From contig NZ_CP154796.1 in assembly GCF_039566955.1 (NCBI RefSeq), forward strand, positions 2,170,001 to 2,234,000: a DNA stretch of 64,000 bases, written 5' to 3'. The DNA comes from Micromonospora sp. DSM 45708. Lineage in GTDB: Bacteria; Actinomycetota; Actinomycetes; Mycobacteriales; Micromonosporaceae. The position numbers and the translations under genes were made by a program. Of the stretch, positions 63,883 through 64,000 are shown one piece after another. The notes under the pieces are model-generated. The model ran no database searches. It had not been told where the DNA came from and was given only the letters and a program-made list of their open reading frames with translations. The first letter of the stretch is position 1; each line of letters starts with the position of its first letter.

Positions 63883-64000
63883 CTATCGCGTCTCCGGGTC
63901 CGCGGCGAGGTCGCGGTGCAGTTCGGCGCCGATCTGCCGGGCTGCCGCGAAGCTCGCCCAGGAGGTGAGTTCGATGGTCGCCCGGTCGTCGTGGCCCTGG
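63883..64000 (-). CDS. C-terminal end of an unidentified protein (cut by window edge)
   Basis: A minus-strand frame open from the window edge ends with TAG at 63883-63885 after 38 codons with high third-position GC. The tail reads TIELTSWASFAAARQIGAELHRD and continues DLAADPETR-like, helical and acidic at the end. Too short for identification. Confidence 0.5.
   Translation of the reverse strand, partial: QGHDDRATIELTSWASFAAARQIGAELHRDLAADPETR

Overview
The window is high-GC actinomycete DNA: third codon positions are nearly all G or C, GTG starts are common, GTGA/ATGA gene overlaps are frequent, and rare TTA codons fall in a regulator and two tailoring genes. Gene content fits a Micromonospora-like Micromonosporaceae chromosome, but no rRNA or marker gene fixes the genus. 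Almost the whole window is accessory, specialised-metabolism DNA; the only housekeeping-type gene is an acetyl-CoA synthetase. I saw no tRNA, rRNA, CRISPR array or intact mobile element.

Region 1 (1-15.5 kb) looks like a small ribosomal-peptide (RiPP) locus. A 26-codon gene (5147-5227) encodes a peptide ending LYCTDCC. It is followed by a strong hairpin and by a PqqD-domain/M50-type membrane protease fusion, a TPR protein and a flavin reductase. A cysteine-decarboxylase-type flavoprotein is divergent to it. A GMC oxidoreductase, MFS exporter and aldo-keto reductase form an upstream operon behind a near-consensus promoter. The first 113 codons of a HemN/HemW-like radical SAM enzyme run off the left edge. 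A large LuxR-type ATPase regulator with a TTA codon and a NarL-type two-component pair complete the region.

Region 2 (15.5-27 kb) holds a 1048-residue secreted protein with a coiled coil, then a 53-codon peptide gene overlapping a JmjC-type oxygenase, a FAD monooxygenase, a convergent operon (AhpD-like protein, M20 peptidase, GCS2-type carboxylate-amine ligase, nitroreductase), and a P450 lacking the usual I-helix threonine. A perfect 20-bp hairpin closes it.

Region 3 (27-39.5 kb) is an 11-gene minus-strand operon, mostly coupled by 1-4 base overlaps. In transcription order it encodes a PEP-synthase-like dikinase, UbiA-like prenyltransferase, thymidylate-kinase-like protein, HIT-like protein, an unrecognised protein, AfsA-like butenolide synthase, KAS III, ACP, KAS II, HAD phosphatase and aldo-keto reductase. 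The last six suffice on paper for a dedicated gamma-butyrolactone-type pathway; the first five look like an unknown decoration module.

Region 4 (40-64 kb) is a dispersed small NRPS cluster: MbtH protein, stand-alone C domain, A-PCP with a non-canonical binding pocket, and PCP-C. With them are two flavin monooxygenases (acyl-CoA-dehydrogenase fold and HpaB type), a luciferase-like oxidoreductase, a Tat-exported berberine-bridge-type oxidase, an enoyl-CoA hydratase, a membrane acyltransferase, an MFS exporter, acetyl-CoA synthetase, a methyltransferase, a solute-binding-protein homologue without a signal peptide, and a SnoaL-like protein. A degenerate second copy of the acetyl-CoA synthetase promoter and 5' end lies upstream of the methyltransferase, recording a local duplication. 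The right edge cuts an unidentified minus-strand gene.
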